A stretch of 64,000 nucleotides of DNA, taken from positions 1-64,000 of the forward strand of contig NZ_LOAS01000027.1 in the NCBI RefSeq assembly GCF_001558155.1, written 5' to 3'. The DNA is from Aliiruegeria sabulilitoris (GTDB lineage: Bacteria > Pseudomonadota > Alphaproteobacteria > Rhodobacterales > Rhodobacteraceae). Position numbers and translations under genes: made by a program. Below the pieces are notes generated by a model. That model saw nothing but the letters and a program-made list of their open reading frames with translations, was not told the origin of the DNA and did no database searches. This document shows, piece by piece, positions 29,215-38,359 of this stretch (positions are counted from its first letter, which is position 1; each line of letters opens with the position of its first letter).

Positions 29215-29220
29215 TATAAT
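29215..29220 (+). promoter_or_regulatory. Consensus -10 hexamer before the NTF2-like gene
   Basis: A perfect TATAAT, rare in this GC-rich sequence, 36 bases before the ATG at 29256. No good -35 lies at 17 bases. Transcription would start near 29227. Confidence 0.4.
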
Positions 29221-29255
29221 TCATGTGCCCGTTTTTTGTTGAATGGAGGCACATC

Positions 29256-29696
29256 ATGGGACCAGGAACCATCCGAATTCTAGCTGCGGGAGCTATTGCG
29301 CTTGCCTGCGCCATTCCCGTGACGGCGGCCGCAGATATGGCGGCTGACGAGGCGGCGATCCTTGACATCTGGTCGAGCTACAGCGCGGCGCGTGTTGCCG
29401 GAGACGCGGAGTCATGGCTGAACCTGTGGGACAAGGAGGGCATTCGCATGCCGCCTGGCGTCCCCGCCGTGGATTTCGCCACTTTCGCACCCGGAACGCC
29501 CGAGCGTTTTGCCAACGCACCGGCGTCCATGGAGATCAAGGCCGAGGAAGTCATGATCCTGGGCGACTACGCCTATTCGCGCGGAACCTTTACCGTGAAC
29601 AACGCGGTCGAAGGGAAATTCCTGACGATCTTCCGTCGTCAAGAGGATGGCACGTGGCGCATCTATCGCGATGCTTTCAGCATGAATGCGGAATGA
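29256..29696 (+). CDS. Secreted NTF2/SnoaL-like protein (DUF4440 type)
   Basis: 146 residues. A signal peptide ends at TAAADMA near residue 25. The rest has the NTF2-like cone pattern: ILDIWSSYSAARVAGDAESWLNLWDKE-type helix segments, then strands ending TIFRRQEDGTWRIYRDAFS. Such proteins may be enzymes or simple binding modules; no catalytic residues can be assigned. The ATG follows a GGAGG site. Probably monocistronic. Confidence 0.7.
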   Translation: MGPGTIRILAAGAIALACAIPVTAAADMAADEAAILDIWSSYSAARVAGDAESWLNLWDKEGIRMPPGVPAVDFATFAPGTPERFANAPASMEIKAEEVMILGDYAYSRGTFTVNNAVEGKFLTIFRRQEDGTWRIYRDAFSMNAE

Positions 29697-29830
29697 CTCA
29701 CGCGGAATGCAGGCACGGTTGACGCGGCGCTGCGGAACGCAATCTCCGGGAGGGGGCGCCGCGCAACCAACCAGCACGGACTTCCGAGAAATCCTCACTG
29801 GATTTGCGTCTGGGGGGGCGCGGGGAGGCA

Positions 29831-29858
29831 GGCCAGCAACGGGAACTTGATGCTGGCC
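29831..29858. repeat. 8-bp perfect inverted repeat
   Basis: GGCCAGCA and TGCTGGCC separated by 12 bases, between two convergent genes. It could act as a transcription terminator for either strand, but there is no T run. Confidence 0.4.
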
Positions 29859-29913
29859 CGCAGTTTCAACGTCATCTTCAAGAGCACGCGAACAGCGAGT
29901 CCTTTTCGTGCAT

Positions 29914-31893
29914 TCAGAGCGTGATACGATAGGCCGCGAAGCCGTCCGCACCGTCGCCCGCGGCCTCGATCTTCACGCCCTTCACGTCGTCGAGATGCTC
30001 AGAAGCCGTCGGGCCGGTCTCAAAGATCACCGTCGTGCCGGCCATCGGCGCAAAGGACCAGTTCGCATCAGCCGTCGGGCTGATCGTGCCCTGTTCGACG
30101 ATATAACGCACGATCACGTCGCGGTTGGTATCCGGCGCTTCGAGGATGATCGTATCGCCCTTGGCGCCCGGGAAATCTCCGCCACCGGAAGCACGGTAGT
30201 TGTTGGTGGCAATGACAAACTCCGCGTCATCGGCAATCGGCGCGCCGTTATAGGTGAGGTTGACGATCCGGCTGGCCTCCGGGTTCAGTTCCTCGCCCTT
30301 TGGGCCAAAACGAGAGGGCTGCGACAGATCGATCTGGTACTCGACCCCGTCGATCACGTCGAAATTGTACGACGGGAAGTCCGGGTTGAGCAGGATCGCA
30401 TCCTGGGCGCCCGGCTCGACCTGGTTGAACATGCCCGCCGAACGCTCCAGCCACCCCTTGAGTTCGGCGCCGGTCACCTTCACCGCACGCACGGTGTTGG
30501 GATAGAGATAGAGGTCTGCCACGTTCTTGATCGCGACGTCGCCCACGGCGACATCCGTGTAGTATTCCGGACCGCCCCGACCGCCGGCCTTGAAGGGCGC
30601 GGCAGCGGACAGAAGCGGCAGGGCCGCATACTCGGTGCCCGCAAGCATCTGCTCCACATACCAGCGCTGCGCGATGGAGACGATCTGCACGGAGGGATCG
30701 TCGGCAACCAGCGCGAAATAGGAATGCAGCGGGGCGTCGGTCTTGCCCACGGCGCGGCGCACATAGGCCAGCGTCTCGTCATGCTCCTTCTGAACGGATG
30801 CCAGCACGGCGGCATCGTCTTCGGCCAGGGCCGTATAGGAGCGATCCTCGTTGCGCTTGGCGATCGGACGCGCCTCGCTGGTGAAATTCACCACTTTCCA
30901 AGCATTTCCGTCGCGCTCCAGCATCAGGTCGATCAGGCCCATATGCGAGCCCCAGAAGCCGGCCATCACGGCGGGCTTGCCATGGATCGAACCGGCCTGG
31001 ACATCCACGGCCGGCAAGTCGGCATAGGCCGGCGAGGGGAAGACGAGGTGATGGTGACCGGCCATAACCGCATCGATGCCGTCAACGGCCGCGACGGGAA
31101 CGGAGGCGTTCTCCATGCCCTCGGTATGCTCGGCCGAACCGATACCGGAATGCGAGAGCGCGACGATGATATCGGCGCCCTCCTCCCGCATCTGCGGAAC
31201 GTAGGCCTGCGCCGCCTGAACGATATCGCGCGCCTGCACATTGCCTTCCAGATGGCGACGATCCCAGTTCATGATCTGCGGCGGCACGAAGCCGATGACG
31301 CCAACCTTGATCGGCGCCGTGGTGCCGTCACCAAGCGTCACCTCGCGGTCGAGGATCACGTAGGGCTTCAGCAGCGTCACGTCCTTGGTCGGATCGGCGC
31401 CCATTTCCTTGACGACGTTGGCGGACACCACCGGGAAATCGGCCCCGGCCAGCGATTTCATCAGGAAATCGAGGCCGTAATTGAACTCGTGATTGCCCAG
31501 CGTCGAGGCATCGAAGCCCACGGTATTCATCGCGGTGATCACCGGGTGCGTGTCGCCTTCCTTCATGCCGCGCTCATAGGCGATGTAATCGCCCATCGGG
31601 TTGCCCTGCAGGAAGTCACCATTGTCGAGCAGCATCGAGTTGGTGGCCTCGGCCCGAACCTCGTTGATCAGCGACGCCGTGCGCGACAGGCCCACCGTGT
31701 CGCGCGGCTTGTCCGAATAATAGTCATAGGGGAACACGTGGACGTGCAGGTCCGTGGTCTCCATGATCCGCAGATGCGCCTGGTTGCCGGCCGCGCGGGC
31801 CGAATAGGGGTGCAGAGCGATCATCGAGGCCCCGGCCATGCCGGTTGCAATGAAGCCGCGGCGGGAGATCTGGAAAGAAGGTTTTTGAGCCAT
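29914..31893 (-). CDS. cpdB: 2',3'-cyclic-nucleotide 2'-phosphodiesterase/3'-nucleotidase
   Basis: 659 residues. A twin-arginine signal ([12 protein letters not shown], residues 10-21) sends the folded enzyme to the periplasm. The metallophosphatase domain shows [25 protein letters not shown] and later GHHHL, the di-metal ligands. A C-terminal 5'-nucleotidase domain follows from about 400 with [13 protein letters not shown], the substrate-stacking region. CpdB scavenges nucleotides for phosphate and nucleoside. The ATG is preceded by GAAAAGG. Confidence 0.95.
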   Translation of the reverse strand: MAQKPSFQISRRGFIATGMAGASMIALHPYSARAAGNQAHLRIMETTDLHVHVFPYDYYSDKPRDTVGLSRTASLINEVRAEATNSMLLDNGDFLQGNPMGDYIAYERGMKEGDTHPVITAMNTVGFDASTLGNHEFNYGLDFLMKSLAGADFPVVSANVVKEMGADPTKDVTLLKPYVILDREVTLGDGTTAPIKVGVIGFVPPQIMNWDRRHLEGNVQARDIVQAAQAYVPQMREEGADIIVALSHSGIGSAEHTEGMENASVPVAAVDGIDAVMAGHHHLVFPSPAYADLPAVDVQAGSIHGKPAVMAGFWGSHMGLIDLMLERDGNAWKVVNFTSEARPIAKRNEDRSYTALAEDDAAVLASVQKEHDETLAYVRRAVGKTDAPLHSYFALVADDPSVQIVSIAQRWYVEQMLAGTEYAALPLLSAAAPFKAGGRGGPEYYTDVAVGDVAIKNVADLYLYPNTVRAVKVTGAELKGWLERSAGMFNQVEPGAQDAILLNPDFPSYNFDVIDGVEYQIDLSQPSRFGPKGEELNPEASRIVNLTYNGAPIADDAEFVIATNNYRASGGGDFPGAKGDTIILEAPDTNRDVIVRYIVEQGTISPTADANWSFAPMAGTTVIFETGPTASEHLDDVKGVKIEAAGDGADGFAAYRITL

Positions 31894-32224
31894 GGGCGCA
31901 CCTTTTCGGTAAATGTCATGTCGCGGAATAGGCCCGTCAGATCACACCAAGATGACCCCTGACGGGAAACGCGACTTAAACCAGTTTCGAAGCCCCGAAA
32001 TCGTCTGGCTTGTAATGAGATGCCTCCCCGCATCCGAAACCGAAGCTCCCTGCGGGGAACATAGCACGCGCGGGCCGCCGCCCGAAACCCGGTCTGTCTT
32101 CGGATGGCGCGACGTCGTGAAGGTGCCCCCGGCCCTCCCCATCCCCGCTTCCGCCGACGGGGCGATTGCCTTGGCCGATCCGACATGCCAAGAGCCGGGC
32201 ATAGCAGTGAATACGGAGGCAGGG
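31894..32224. other. Divergent intergenic region cpdB-nudC
   Basis: 331 bases presumed to hold the two divergent promoters. I see no convincing sigma-70 pair, RNA motif or small gene. The open plus-strand frame through it is an upstream extension of nudC without a ribosome binding site. Confidence 0.4.
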
Positions 32225-33193
32225 ATGAAGCTGGCGGAGACGGTGACTTTCGGCGGCGGCGGGCTCGACCGGTCGGCGGAGATCCGGGGCGATGACGCGA
32301 AGCTGGCGGAACTGGTTGCCGCACCAGAGGCCCGCATTCTGCCCATGTGGCGCGCCAAGCCCCATCTGCGCGGCGAGGAAACGCTGGAACTGGCCCCCGT
32401 CGCCCCCGGCCACCCAATGCTGGCGCATATGAAGGAGCCCCCGTTCTTCCTTGGCTTTCACGACAGCGAAGCTTGGTTCGTGGCCGACATCGCGGCCTGG
32501 ACGCCCGAGGAGCAGGATCTCTCGACACTCGACAGTTTCGTGGATCAGTCCGAACAGCGCTATCCCGGTGCCGAAGACGACGCCCGCTTCGCCGAGCTGC
32601 GCCAGTCGATGATCCACCTTTCGCCCAAGGATGCCGAGCTTGCCGCCGCCGCGCGCGGCTTGCTGGAATGGCACCGCACGCACCCCTTCTGCGCGCGTTG
32701 CGGCGAGAAAAGTGCGCCGGCACAGGCCGGTTGGCAGCGCAATTGCCCCGCTTGCGGCGCACAACATTTCCCGCGCACGGACCCGGTGGTGATCATGCTC
32801 ATCACCCATGGCAATTCGGTCCTGATGGGGCGTTCCCCGGCCTGGCCCGAAGGCATGTATTCCCTGCTGGCCGGTTTTATCGAACCGGGAGAGACGATCG
32901 AGGCCGCCGTGCGGCGCGAGGTGTTCGAGGAGGCCGGCGTGCGCGTCGGCACCGTCAGCTACCTCGCCTCCCAGCCATGGCCCTTTCCCGCATCCCTGAT
33001 GCTGGGCTGCCGGGGCGAAGCGGTGACCGACGAAATCCAGATCGATCCGAAGGAGATCGAGGATGCCCGCTGGATCAGCCGCGAAGAGATGCTGTCGATC
33101 ATGGCCGGCGAGCATCCGAGCATCTGGGGCGCCCGCCGTGGCGCCATCGCGCGGTTCCTGCTGGAAAACTGGCTTGCGGATCGGCTCGATTGA
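32225..33193 (+). CDS. nudC: NAD(+)/NADH pyrophosphatase NudC
   Basis: 322 residues. A zinc ribbon (CARCGEK then CPACGAQ, about residues 157-180) precedes the Nudix box GFIEPGETIEAAVRREVFEE (about 219-238, then AGV). SQPWPFPASLM is the NADH-pyrophosphatase motif that sets NudC apart from other Nudix enzymes. It hydrolyses NADH and can remove NAD caps from RNA. The ATG at 32225 has GGAGG at 32215-32219. Confidence 0.95.
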   Translation: MKLAETVTFGGGGLDRSAEIRGDDAKLAELVAAPEARILPMWRAKPHLRGEETLELAPVAPGHPMLAHMKEPPFFLGFHDSEAWFVADIAAWTPEEQDLSTLDSFVDQSEQRYPGAEDDARFAELRQSMIHLSPKDAELAAAARGLLEWHRTHPFCARCGEKSAPAQAGWQRNCPACGAQHFPRTDPVVIMLITHGNSVLMGRSPAWPEGMYSLLAGFIEPGETIEAAVRREVFEEAGVRVGTVSYLASQPWPFPASLMLGCRGEAVTDEIQIDPKEIEDARWISREEMLSIMAGEHPSIWGARRGAIARFLLENWLADRLD

Positions 33194-33235
33194 CGAAAAG
33201 ACATTCCTGCATAGCGAGATTGGACAGGTTTACAG

Positions 33236-33685
33236 ATGAAGTTTTCGACCCGAGAAGACATCTCCGCCCCCATCGACAGCGTTTGGGAGACCGTTACCGA
33301 TTTTCGCAGCTTCGAGCGCCGTGCGCTGCGAAACGGCATAGAGGTTGCACGCAAGGCCGATGATCAGGCCGGACTTGGCGCCGGATGGACCCTTGGCTTC
33401 GATTTTCGCGGCGCCCGACGTATGCTGGAGACCGAGGTGACGGGCTGCGAGCCGCCGAACACTCTGGAATTCACCGGCCATGTCGGCGGGCTGGACACCG
33501 TGTTGACCGTCGAACTGGTGGCGCTGTCGCAAAACGTGACCCGCGTGATGATCGGCCTTGAGGTCAAGCCCACGACGCTTGCTTCGCGGGTCATGGTTCA
33601 GACGGCGAAGCTGGCCAAGGGCAAGCTCGACAATCGCTTCAAGAAACAGGTGGGGAAATACGTCAAGCAGATCGCCGCTGCCTGA
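33236..33685 (+). CDS. SRPBCC (START-like) family protein
   Basis: 149 residues with the helix-grip pattern: MKFSTREDISAPIDSVWETV at the start, a middle sheet (TLEFTGHVGGLDTVLTVEL) and a long C-terminal helix rich in Lys. These proteins bind hydrophobic ligands or act as cyclases or CoxG-like factors. No ligand can be named. It lies 42 bases after nudC and may be cotranscribed. A 12-bp hairpin follows. Confidence 0.8.
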   Translation: MKFSTREDISAPIDSVWETVTDFRSFERRALRNGIEVARKADDQAGLGAGWTLGFDFRGARRMLETEVTGCEPPNTLEFTGHVGGLDTVLTVELVALSQNVTRVMIGLEVKPTTLASRVMVQTAKLAKGKLDNRFKKQVGKYVKQIAAA

Positions 33686-33700
33686 CGAGGGCCAGCCTGA

Positions 33701-33730
33701 CATGGGCCAGCGGCAAGGCGCTGGCCCATG
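33701..33730. terminator. Bidirectional hairpin terminator
   Basis: A perfect 12-base inverted repeat (CATGGGCCAGCG and its complement) with a six-base loop between the convergent SRPBCC and PPOX genes. It lacks a T run but is strong and well placed. Confidence 0.6.
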
Positions 33731-33741
33731 ATTCCATCAGG

Positions 33742-34401
33742 TCAGCCTTTCCCGAACGCGCCCACATGGTCCGGCATCTCGACCCCGTCGAGATTGCGCG
33801 GATCGGGCTCCGGCGGCAGGTATTCCGTCCGCGTCGGGATCACGCCGGCCCAGATCGGCAGGGCGTAATCCTCCTCGTCATCGACCGGCGGACCGGAGCG
33901 GACCTTGGCCGCACCCTCGTCGATCTCCATGCCGAACACGGCCGTTGCCTTGAGCTCCTGCTCGGTCATCGGGCGCAGCATGTCCCAGCGGCCGGGAAAG
34001 AAGCCGTCCACCATCTCCTTGAGCCGCGCCGTCTTGGTCTCCGGGTCTTCCACCTTGAAGGCGGTGCCGAAGAGCATGGCGGAGCGGAAATTCACCGAAT
34101 GGTGCATGGCAGACCGCCCCAGCACCCATCCATCGAGGCACGTCACCGTCAGGCAGACCTCGTGGCCCAGCGTCTTCTTCAGCATCCGGCTGGCCGAGGA
34201 CCCGTGCCAATAGACATGGTTGCCCTCCCGCCACTGGATCGTGGGCGTGGCAAAGGGCCTGCCATCGATCACGTAGCCGATGGTGCAGATCGGGTTGGCA
34301 TCGAGAACGGCATAAAGCGAGGCCGCATCATAGGCGCCCCTTTCATGCGTGCGGCGCAGGCGGCTGCGCTCGGTGGGTTGCTGGATGTCATCCCGTGGCA
34401 T
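33742..34401 (-). CDS. Pyridoxamine 5'-phosphate oxidase-related flavoprotein
   Basis: 219 residues with the split-barrel FMN-binding fold of the Pyridox_ox_2/NimA group: ICTIGYVIDGRPFATPTIQW, then VYWHGSSASRMLK and CLTVTCLDGWVLGRS. It is not a standard PdxH. Its divergent neighbour is a MocR regulator, a class whose known members control B6-related genes, so a link to vitamer metabolism is plausible but inferred. The ATG has AGGA eight bases upstream. Confidence 0.8.
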   Translation of the reverse strand: MPRDDIQQPTERSRLRRTHERGAYDAASLYAVLDANPICTIGYVIDGRPFATPTIQWREGNHVYWHGSSASRMLKKTLGHEVCLTVTCLDGWVLGRSAMHHSVNFRSAMLFGTAFKVEDPETKTARLKEMVDGFFPGRWDMLRPMTEQELKATAVFGMEIDEGAAKVRSGPPVDDEEDYALPIWAGVIPTRTEYLPPEPDPRNLDGVEMPDHVGAFGKG

Positions 34402-34449
34402 GGTCGTGATCCTGATCCTGTATCGTTTTCAGGATGAAATAGCCCTTGG

Positions 34450-34472
34450 TTTGGATCTGAAAAATATCCAAA
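34450..34472. promoter_or_regulatory. Candidate MocR operator
   Basis: TTTGGAT and ATCCAAA, a perfect 7-bp inverted repeat with a 9-base AT-rich spacer, in the 80-base divergent gap and only ten bases before the MocR start. A binding site for the adjacent regulator is the simplest reading. Confidence 0.45.
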
Positions 34473-34481
34473 ATACGAAAA

Positions 34482-35903
34482 ATGAATAAGTCCAATTCTG
34501 AGACATCCTGGCTCTCTGTTTCGCTGGATCGAAACCTCGCGACACCGCTGCAGGCTCAGCTCTGCGATGCAATCCGCCGGCTTGTGCAATCCGGCCAGCT
34601 GGAATCCGGTGACCGCCTGCCGCCAAGCCGGGGGTTGGCCGAGGAATTGTCCGTCTCCCGGATCACCGTCGTGACGGCTTACGACCAGCTCGTTAGCGAA
34701 GGCTACCTGGTCGGGCAACGCGGGGCGGGGATGTTCGTCGCCCCGGAGCTGTCCGCCCTACCCCGCCCGCCACTGGAAACCGCGCCCGAGGAAGCTCCTC
34801 CGCCGTCGCACGCCCCGCGCCCCTTCGACACCGGCGCGCCGGACACTGCCAGTTTTCCGCATCGGCAATGGGCGAAGTTGTTGGATCAGGTCTGGCGCGC
34901 GCCCGATCCCGCGCTGATGAGCCGGCCCGACCCACTCGGCTGGTGGCCGCTGCGCGCGGCCATCGCGCAGCACCTGCGCGACTGGCGTGGCATCCAATGC
35001 ACCCCTTCCCAGATCGTCATCACCTCGGGGCTTGGCGAGGCGGTCGCCCTGATCTCGGAAACCGTGCTGTCCACCGGCGACCGTGTCGGGATGGAAGAGC
35101 CGGGCCACGCCCCCCTGCGCGCCGCGTTCTCCGATTGCGGCTTGCAAGTTTACCCGCAGCCGGTCGACACGGAGGGACTCGATCCCGCGCACCTCACTCC
35201 CGGCCTGCGGGCAATCGCCGTCACCCCGTCCCGGCAATTCCCCCTCGGAATGACCCTGCCGCTCGCAAGACGCCTGCGCCTTCTGCAATGGGCAGCCAAA
35301 TCGGGCGGGTGGATCCTGGAGGATGACTATGACGGCGAGTATCGCTATCGCGGCCAGCCCCTGCCGGCGATGATGAGCCTCGATGAGACCGGCTGCGTGA
35401 TCTATGCGGGCAGCTTTTCCAAGGTGATGTTCCAGGGGATCCGCCTCGCTTATCTCGCCGTGCCCGCCGCGCTCGGCCCGCAATTGCAGGCCCGGATCGA
35501 ACGGCGTGGCACACGGGCGAGCATTCTGGCCCAACCCGTGCTCGCCCGCTTCCTGCGGGACGGGCATTTCGCCACCCACCTGCGCCGGATGCGCCGCCTG
35601 TATGCCCATCGGCAAAAGGTCCTTCTGGATGCCATGGCAAACGACTGCCCCGACCTGCTCTCGGCCTCGGAGGAACCCTCCGGCATGCACCTCGTCGCCC
35701 GCCTGCGCCCCGCCCTTCTGGCCCGCATGAATGACGCGGAGGCCGCGCGGCACTGCCGGGCGGCTGGCCTGCATGTGCGCCCGCTCTCAGCCTTCTTTGC
35801 CGACACGCCGACACAGCAGGGACTGGTGCTCGGATTCGCGGGTTTCGACGACGACACGATCCGCAACGGGGTATGGGAAATGACGCGCGCGCTGCGCTCC
35901 TGA
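34482..35903 (+). CDS. MocR/PdxR-type GntR-aminotransferase regulator
   Basis: 473 residues. An N-terminal winged helix (about 20-85, QSGQLESGDRLPPSRGLAEE then LSVSRITVVTAYDQL) is joined to a fold-type I aminotransferase domain. The PLP lysine is in YAGSFSKVMFQGIRL and the Asp partner in EDDYDGEYR. MocR proteins sense PLP or aminated ligands; PdxR activates PLP synthesis. It probably controls the divergent PPOX-fold gene. No clear ribosome binding site precedes the ATG. Confidence 0.88.
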   Translation: MNKSNSETSWLSVSLDRNLATPLQAQLCDAIRRLVQSGQLESGDRLPPSRGLAEELSVSRITVVTAYDQLVSEGYLVGQRGAGMFVAPELSALPRPPLETAPEEAPPPSHAPRPFDTGAPDTASFPHRQWAKLLDQVWRAPDPALMSRPDPLGWWPLRAAIAQHLRDWRGIQCTPSQIVITSGLGEAVALISETVLSTGDRVGMEEPGHAPLRAAFSDCGLQVYPQPVDTEGLDPAHLTPGLRAIAVTPSRQFPLGMTLPLARRLRLLQWAAKSGGWILEDDYDGEYRYRGQPLPAMMSLDETGCVIYAGSFSKVMFQGIRLAYLAVPAALGPQLQARIERRGTRASILAQPVLARFLRDGHFATHLRRMRRLYAHRQKVLLDAMANDCPDLLSASEEPSGMHLVARLRPALLARMNDAEAARHCRAAGLHVRPLSAFFADTPTQQGLVLGFAGFDDDTIRNGVWEMTRALRS

Positions 35904-35933
35904 GCCGCGACACGGAGGCGTATTCGGCGGAGA

Positions 35934-35962
35934 TTGTGTTTTTCGGAGACCGCCCCTATGGT
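35934..35962 (+). promoter_or_regulatory. Promoter of the FMN riboswitch-ribN transcript
   Basis: TTGTGT (35934-35939), 17 bases, TATGGT (35957-35962). Predicted start near 35969, about 20 bases before the riboswitch P1 stem. Confidence 0.55.
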
Positions 35963-35987
35963 CGCGCCGCGGTCGATTGGGCCGCGT

Positions 35988-36126
35988 CGTTCTCAGGGCG
36001 GGGTGGAACTCCCCACCGGCGGTAAGCGGTTCCCTCCGCAAGCCCGCGAGCGCCTCCCCTTGGGGAGGGTCAGCAGATCCGGTGCAACTCCGGAGCCGAC
36101 GGTTAAAGTCCGGATGAAAGAGAACG
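35988..36126 (+). promoter_or_regulatory. FMN riboswitch (RFN element)
   Basis: The conserved RFN core is plain: TCTCAGGGCGGGGTGGAA, the strand CCCCACCGGCGGTAA, GTCAGCAGATCCGGTG, and ACTCCGGAGCCGACGGTT followed by CCGGATGAAAGAGA. P1 pairs CGTTCTC (35988-35994) with GAGAACG (36120-36126). FMN binding should switch off the downstream gene. A GC-rich hairpin at about 36131-36160 is the probable expression platform, close to the ribosome binding site. Confidence 0.96.
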
Positions 36127-36205
36127 GACAAACGCCGACCCTCGCGGGGGCGGCGACGTTGTCCTGTCTGCCTTGAGTCGTGCACGTACAGGAAAGGACA
36201 ACGGC

Positions 36206-37099
36206 ATGACTCGCATTATTGCATCCCTCGGCCCGGCTGCCGCCGGCGCTTTCTTCATGATATCCGCCGGCGCGCTATTCGCCGCCGTCAATACACTGCT
36301 CCAATACGGCGCGATGGTGCATGGCCTCCCATCGACCAAGCTGACCTTCTGGCAATACCTGATCGCGCTGCTCTTCTCACTTCCCTGGCTGTGGTCCAAC
36401 GGCATCAAGGCCATGCGGACCAAATCGCTCGGCCTGCACCTGCTGCGTGTCGGTTTTGCCGTCGCGGGCGTGCAACTCTGGGCCGCGGGTCTCGCCCATG
36501 TGCCGATCTGGCAGGCCATCGCGCTGATCATGCTCTCGCCCATGTTCGTCACCCTCGGCGCAACCCATTTTCTCGCCGAGGAAACAACGCTTCAGCGTTG
36601 GGCCGCCGTTGCCGTCGGTTTTGGCGGCGGCATGTTGATCCTGGCGCCCTGGTCTGACGCCTTTACGCCATACGCCCTGTTGCCAGTGGCCGCAGCCGCG
36701 CTCTGGGCGAGCTCGTCGCTGGTCACCAAGAAGCTCACCGATACCGAATCCCCGGAGTCGCTGACCGTCTACCTGCTGTTGTTGCTGACACCGATCAACG
36801 CGCTGGTTGCCTGGGATGGCGGGCTCTCGCTCGATGTCGGGCCTTCGGGCCTGCTGCTGATCTGCACCGGGCTTCTGACCGCGCTGGCCCAATACGCGAT
36901 CGCCCGCGCCTACAGCCTCGCGGACGCCGCCTATCTGCAGCCTTTCGACAACGTGAAGCTGCTCTTCAACGTCGTCCTCGGCGTTGCCGTCTTCGGCTTC
37001 TACCCGCAGGGCAGCCTCTGGATCGGCGCCGCGCTGATCATCGGGGCATCCTCCTGGTTGCTGTCTCAGGAAAGCGGGGGCCAGCGTCGCGCCGCCTGA
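36206..37099 (+). CDS. ribN: Riboflavin transporter RibN (EamA family)
   Basis: 297 residues with about ten membrane helices in two EamA repeats. On its own the family would not tell the substrate, but the gene lies directly behind an FMN riboswitch, the arrangement found for RibN riboflavin importers of Rhizobiales, Rhodobacterales and Vibrio. It would bring riboflavin or a related flavin into the cell when FMN is low. AGGAAAGGA at 36190-36198 is the ribosome binding site. A terminator follows at 37133. Confidence 0.88.
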   Translation: MTRIIASLGPAAAGAFFMISAGALFAAVNTLLQYGAMVHGLPSTKLTFWQYLIALLFSLPWLWSNGIKAMRTKSLGLHLLRVGFAVAGVQLWAAGLAHVPIWQAIALIMLSPMFVTLGATHFLAEETTLQRWAAVAVGFGGGMLILAPWSDAFTPYALLPVAAAALWASSSLVTKKLTDTESPESLTVYLLLLLTPINALVAWDGGLSLDVGPSGLLLICTGLLTALAQYAIARAYSLADAAYLQPFDNVKLLFNVVLGVAVFGFYPQGSLWIGAALIIGASSWLLSQESGGQRRAA

Positions 37100-37132
37100 T
37101 CCGAGCGGCAGAGAATCAACCAAGCGGTCAAG

Positions 37133-37172
37133 AAATCCGGACAGAAAACTGCGCGATCTGCCCGGATTTTTT
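37133..37172 (+). terminator. Intrinsic terminator of ribN
   Basis: AAATCCGG (37133-37140) pairs with CCGGATTT, with an inner CAGA/TCTG pairing, and the stem runs into TTTTTT ending at 37172. A textbook terminator. Confidence 0.85.
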
Positions 37173-37200
37173 GCATTTACGCTCATTTCTTGTACATATT
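37171..37200 (+). promoter_or_regulatory. Predicted promoter of the NMT1-transporter/gpg operon
   Basis: TTGCAT (37171-37176), 18 bases, CATATT (37195-37200). It begins where the ribN terminator ends. The leader of about 95 bases includes a CCCGGG...CCCGGG hairpin. No TPP or other known riboswitch is visible in it. Confidence 0.4.
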
Positions 37201-37303
37201 CCCGGGGCGGCACCTGTTGTCCCGGGCTTTCCCGGCTGCCGCCTCCCCAGTCTGAGCGAAACCACGCAGGCTCCGCTCAGAAATTGAACCAAGGAGGACG
37301 CGC

Positions 37304-38314
37304 GTGTTCCACCGCACCATTACAGCCATTTCTCTCGCCGTTTCACTGACGGCCGGCATTGCCAATGCCGAGACCATCAAGATGCCCTTTGCCCTCGACT
37401 GGAAATTCGAGGGGCCATCGGCCGCCTACTTCGCCGCCATCGACAACGGCCATTTCGAAGCAGCCGGGCTCGACGTCGAAGTCACCGCCGGCCAGGGCTC
37501 GCTGGACGCGATTCCGAAGGTCGCCACGGGTGCCTATCCGGTTGGCTTTGCCGATATCAACTCGCTGATCAAGTTCCTCGACCAGAACCCCGGCGCGCCG
37601 GTGACCGCGGTCATGATGATCTATGACAAGCCGCCTTTCGCCATTGTCGGGCGCAAGTCGCTCGGCGTCGAGGCGCCGAAGGACCTCGAAGGCAAGGTGC
37701 TGGGCGCACCGCCCCCCGATGGCGCATGGGCGCAGTTCCCGGCCTTTGCCGAAGCCGCCGGCATCGACACCAGCAAGGTCACCGTCGAGCCCGTCGGCTT
37801 CCCGACCCGCGAGCCGATGCTGGCCGAAGGCAAGGTCGCGGCCGTCACCGGCTTCTCCTTCTCGTCCTATCTCAACCTCGTGCGCCTTGGCGTCGAAGAG
37901 GCCGATATCTCGACCATCCTGATGGCCGATCACGGGCTGGAGCTTTACGGCAACGCGATCATCGTCAACACGGACTACGCCAAGGAGAACGCCGAGACGG
38001 TGAAGGGCTTCCTCGCCGCTGTCGCAGCCGGCTGGAAAGACGTGGCCGCAGACCCGGCCATGGGCGCGAAGGCCGTGATCGCGCGCAACCCGGCCGCCGA
38101 CGAGGCGCTCGAACAGCGCCGCCTGGAGCTGTGCCTGGAGGCCAATGTCCTGACCGACTACGTCATGGAGAACGGCTTTGGCGGCATCGACGAGGCGCGC
38201 ATGGCCGCGGGCATCGAGCAGCTGGCCAAGAATTACGAGTTCCAGAATGCCCCCGACGCGTCGCTCTATTTTGACGCTGCCTTCCTTCCCGAAGGGCTCT
38301 TCGCGCTGAAATGA
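37304..38314 (+). CDS. NMT1/THI5-type ABC transporter substrate-binding protein
   Basis: 336 residues. The signal peptide ends SLTAGIANA near residue 22. The mature protein begins ETIKMPFALDWKFEGPSAAY, and GQGSLDAIPKVATGAYPVGFAD shows the NMT1/THI5 pattern of periplasmic proteins for pyrimidine precursors, sulfonates or nitrate-like ligands. No substrate can be fixed. The start is GTG at 37304 behind a strong AGGAGG. It leads an operon with ATPase, permease and the glucosylglycerate genes; a large inverted repeat follows it. Confidence 0.85.
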   Translation: MFHRTITAISLAVSLTAGIANAETIKMPFALDWKFEGPSAAYFAAIDNGHFEAAGLDVEVTAGQGSLDAIPKVATGAYPVGFADINSLIKFLDQNPGAPVTAVMMIYDKPPFAIVGRKSLGVEAPKDLEGKVLGAPPPDGAWAQFPAFAEAAGIDTSKVTVEPVGFPTREPMLAEGKVAAVTGFSFSSYLNLVRLGVEEADISTILMADHGLELYGNAIIVNTDYAKENAETVKGFLAAVAAGWKDVAADPAMGAKAVIARNPAADEALEQRRLELCLEANVLTDYVMENGFGGIDEARMAAGIEQLAKNYEFQNAPDASLYFDAAFLPEGLFALK

Positions 38315-38359
38315 GCCTATCTGGCGCGCCCAACCAACGGGCGCGCCATTACTTTCATG

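Noticed and set aside
29908-31962. 684-codon open frame opposite cpdB
   Set aside because: Same cause; cpdB has complete catalytic motifs and a Tat signal.
37201-37303. Thiamine-pyrophosphate riboswitch before the NMT1 importer
   Set aside because: The CTGAGA and ACCTGATC-type TPP core sequences are not present; only a CCCGGG hairpin is seen.
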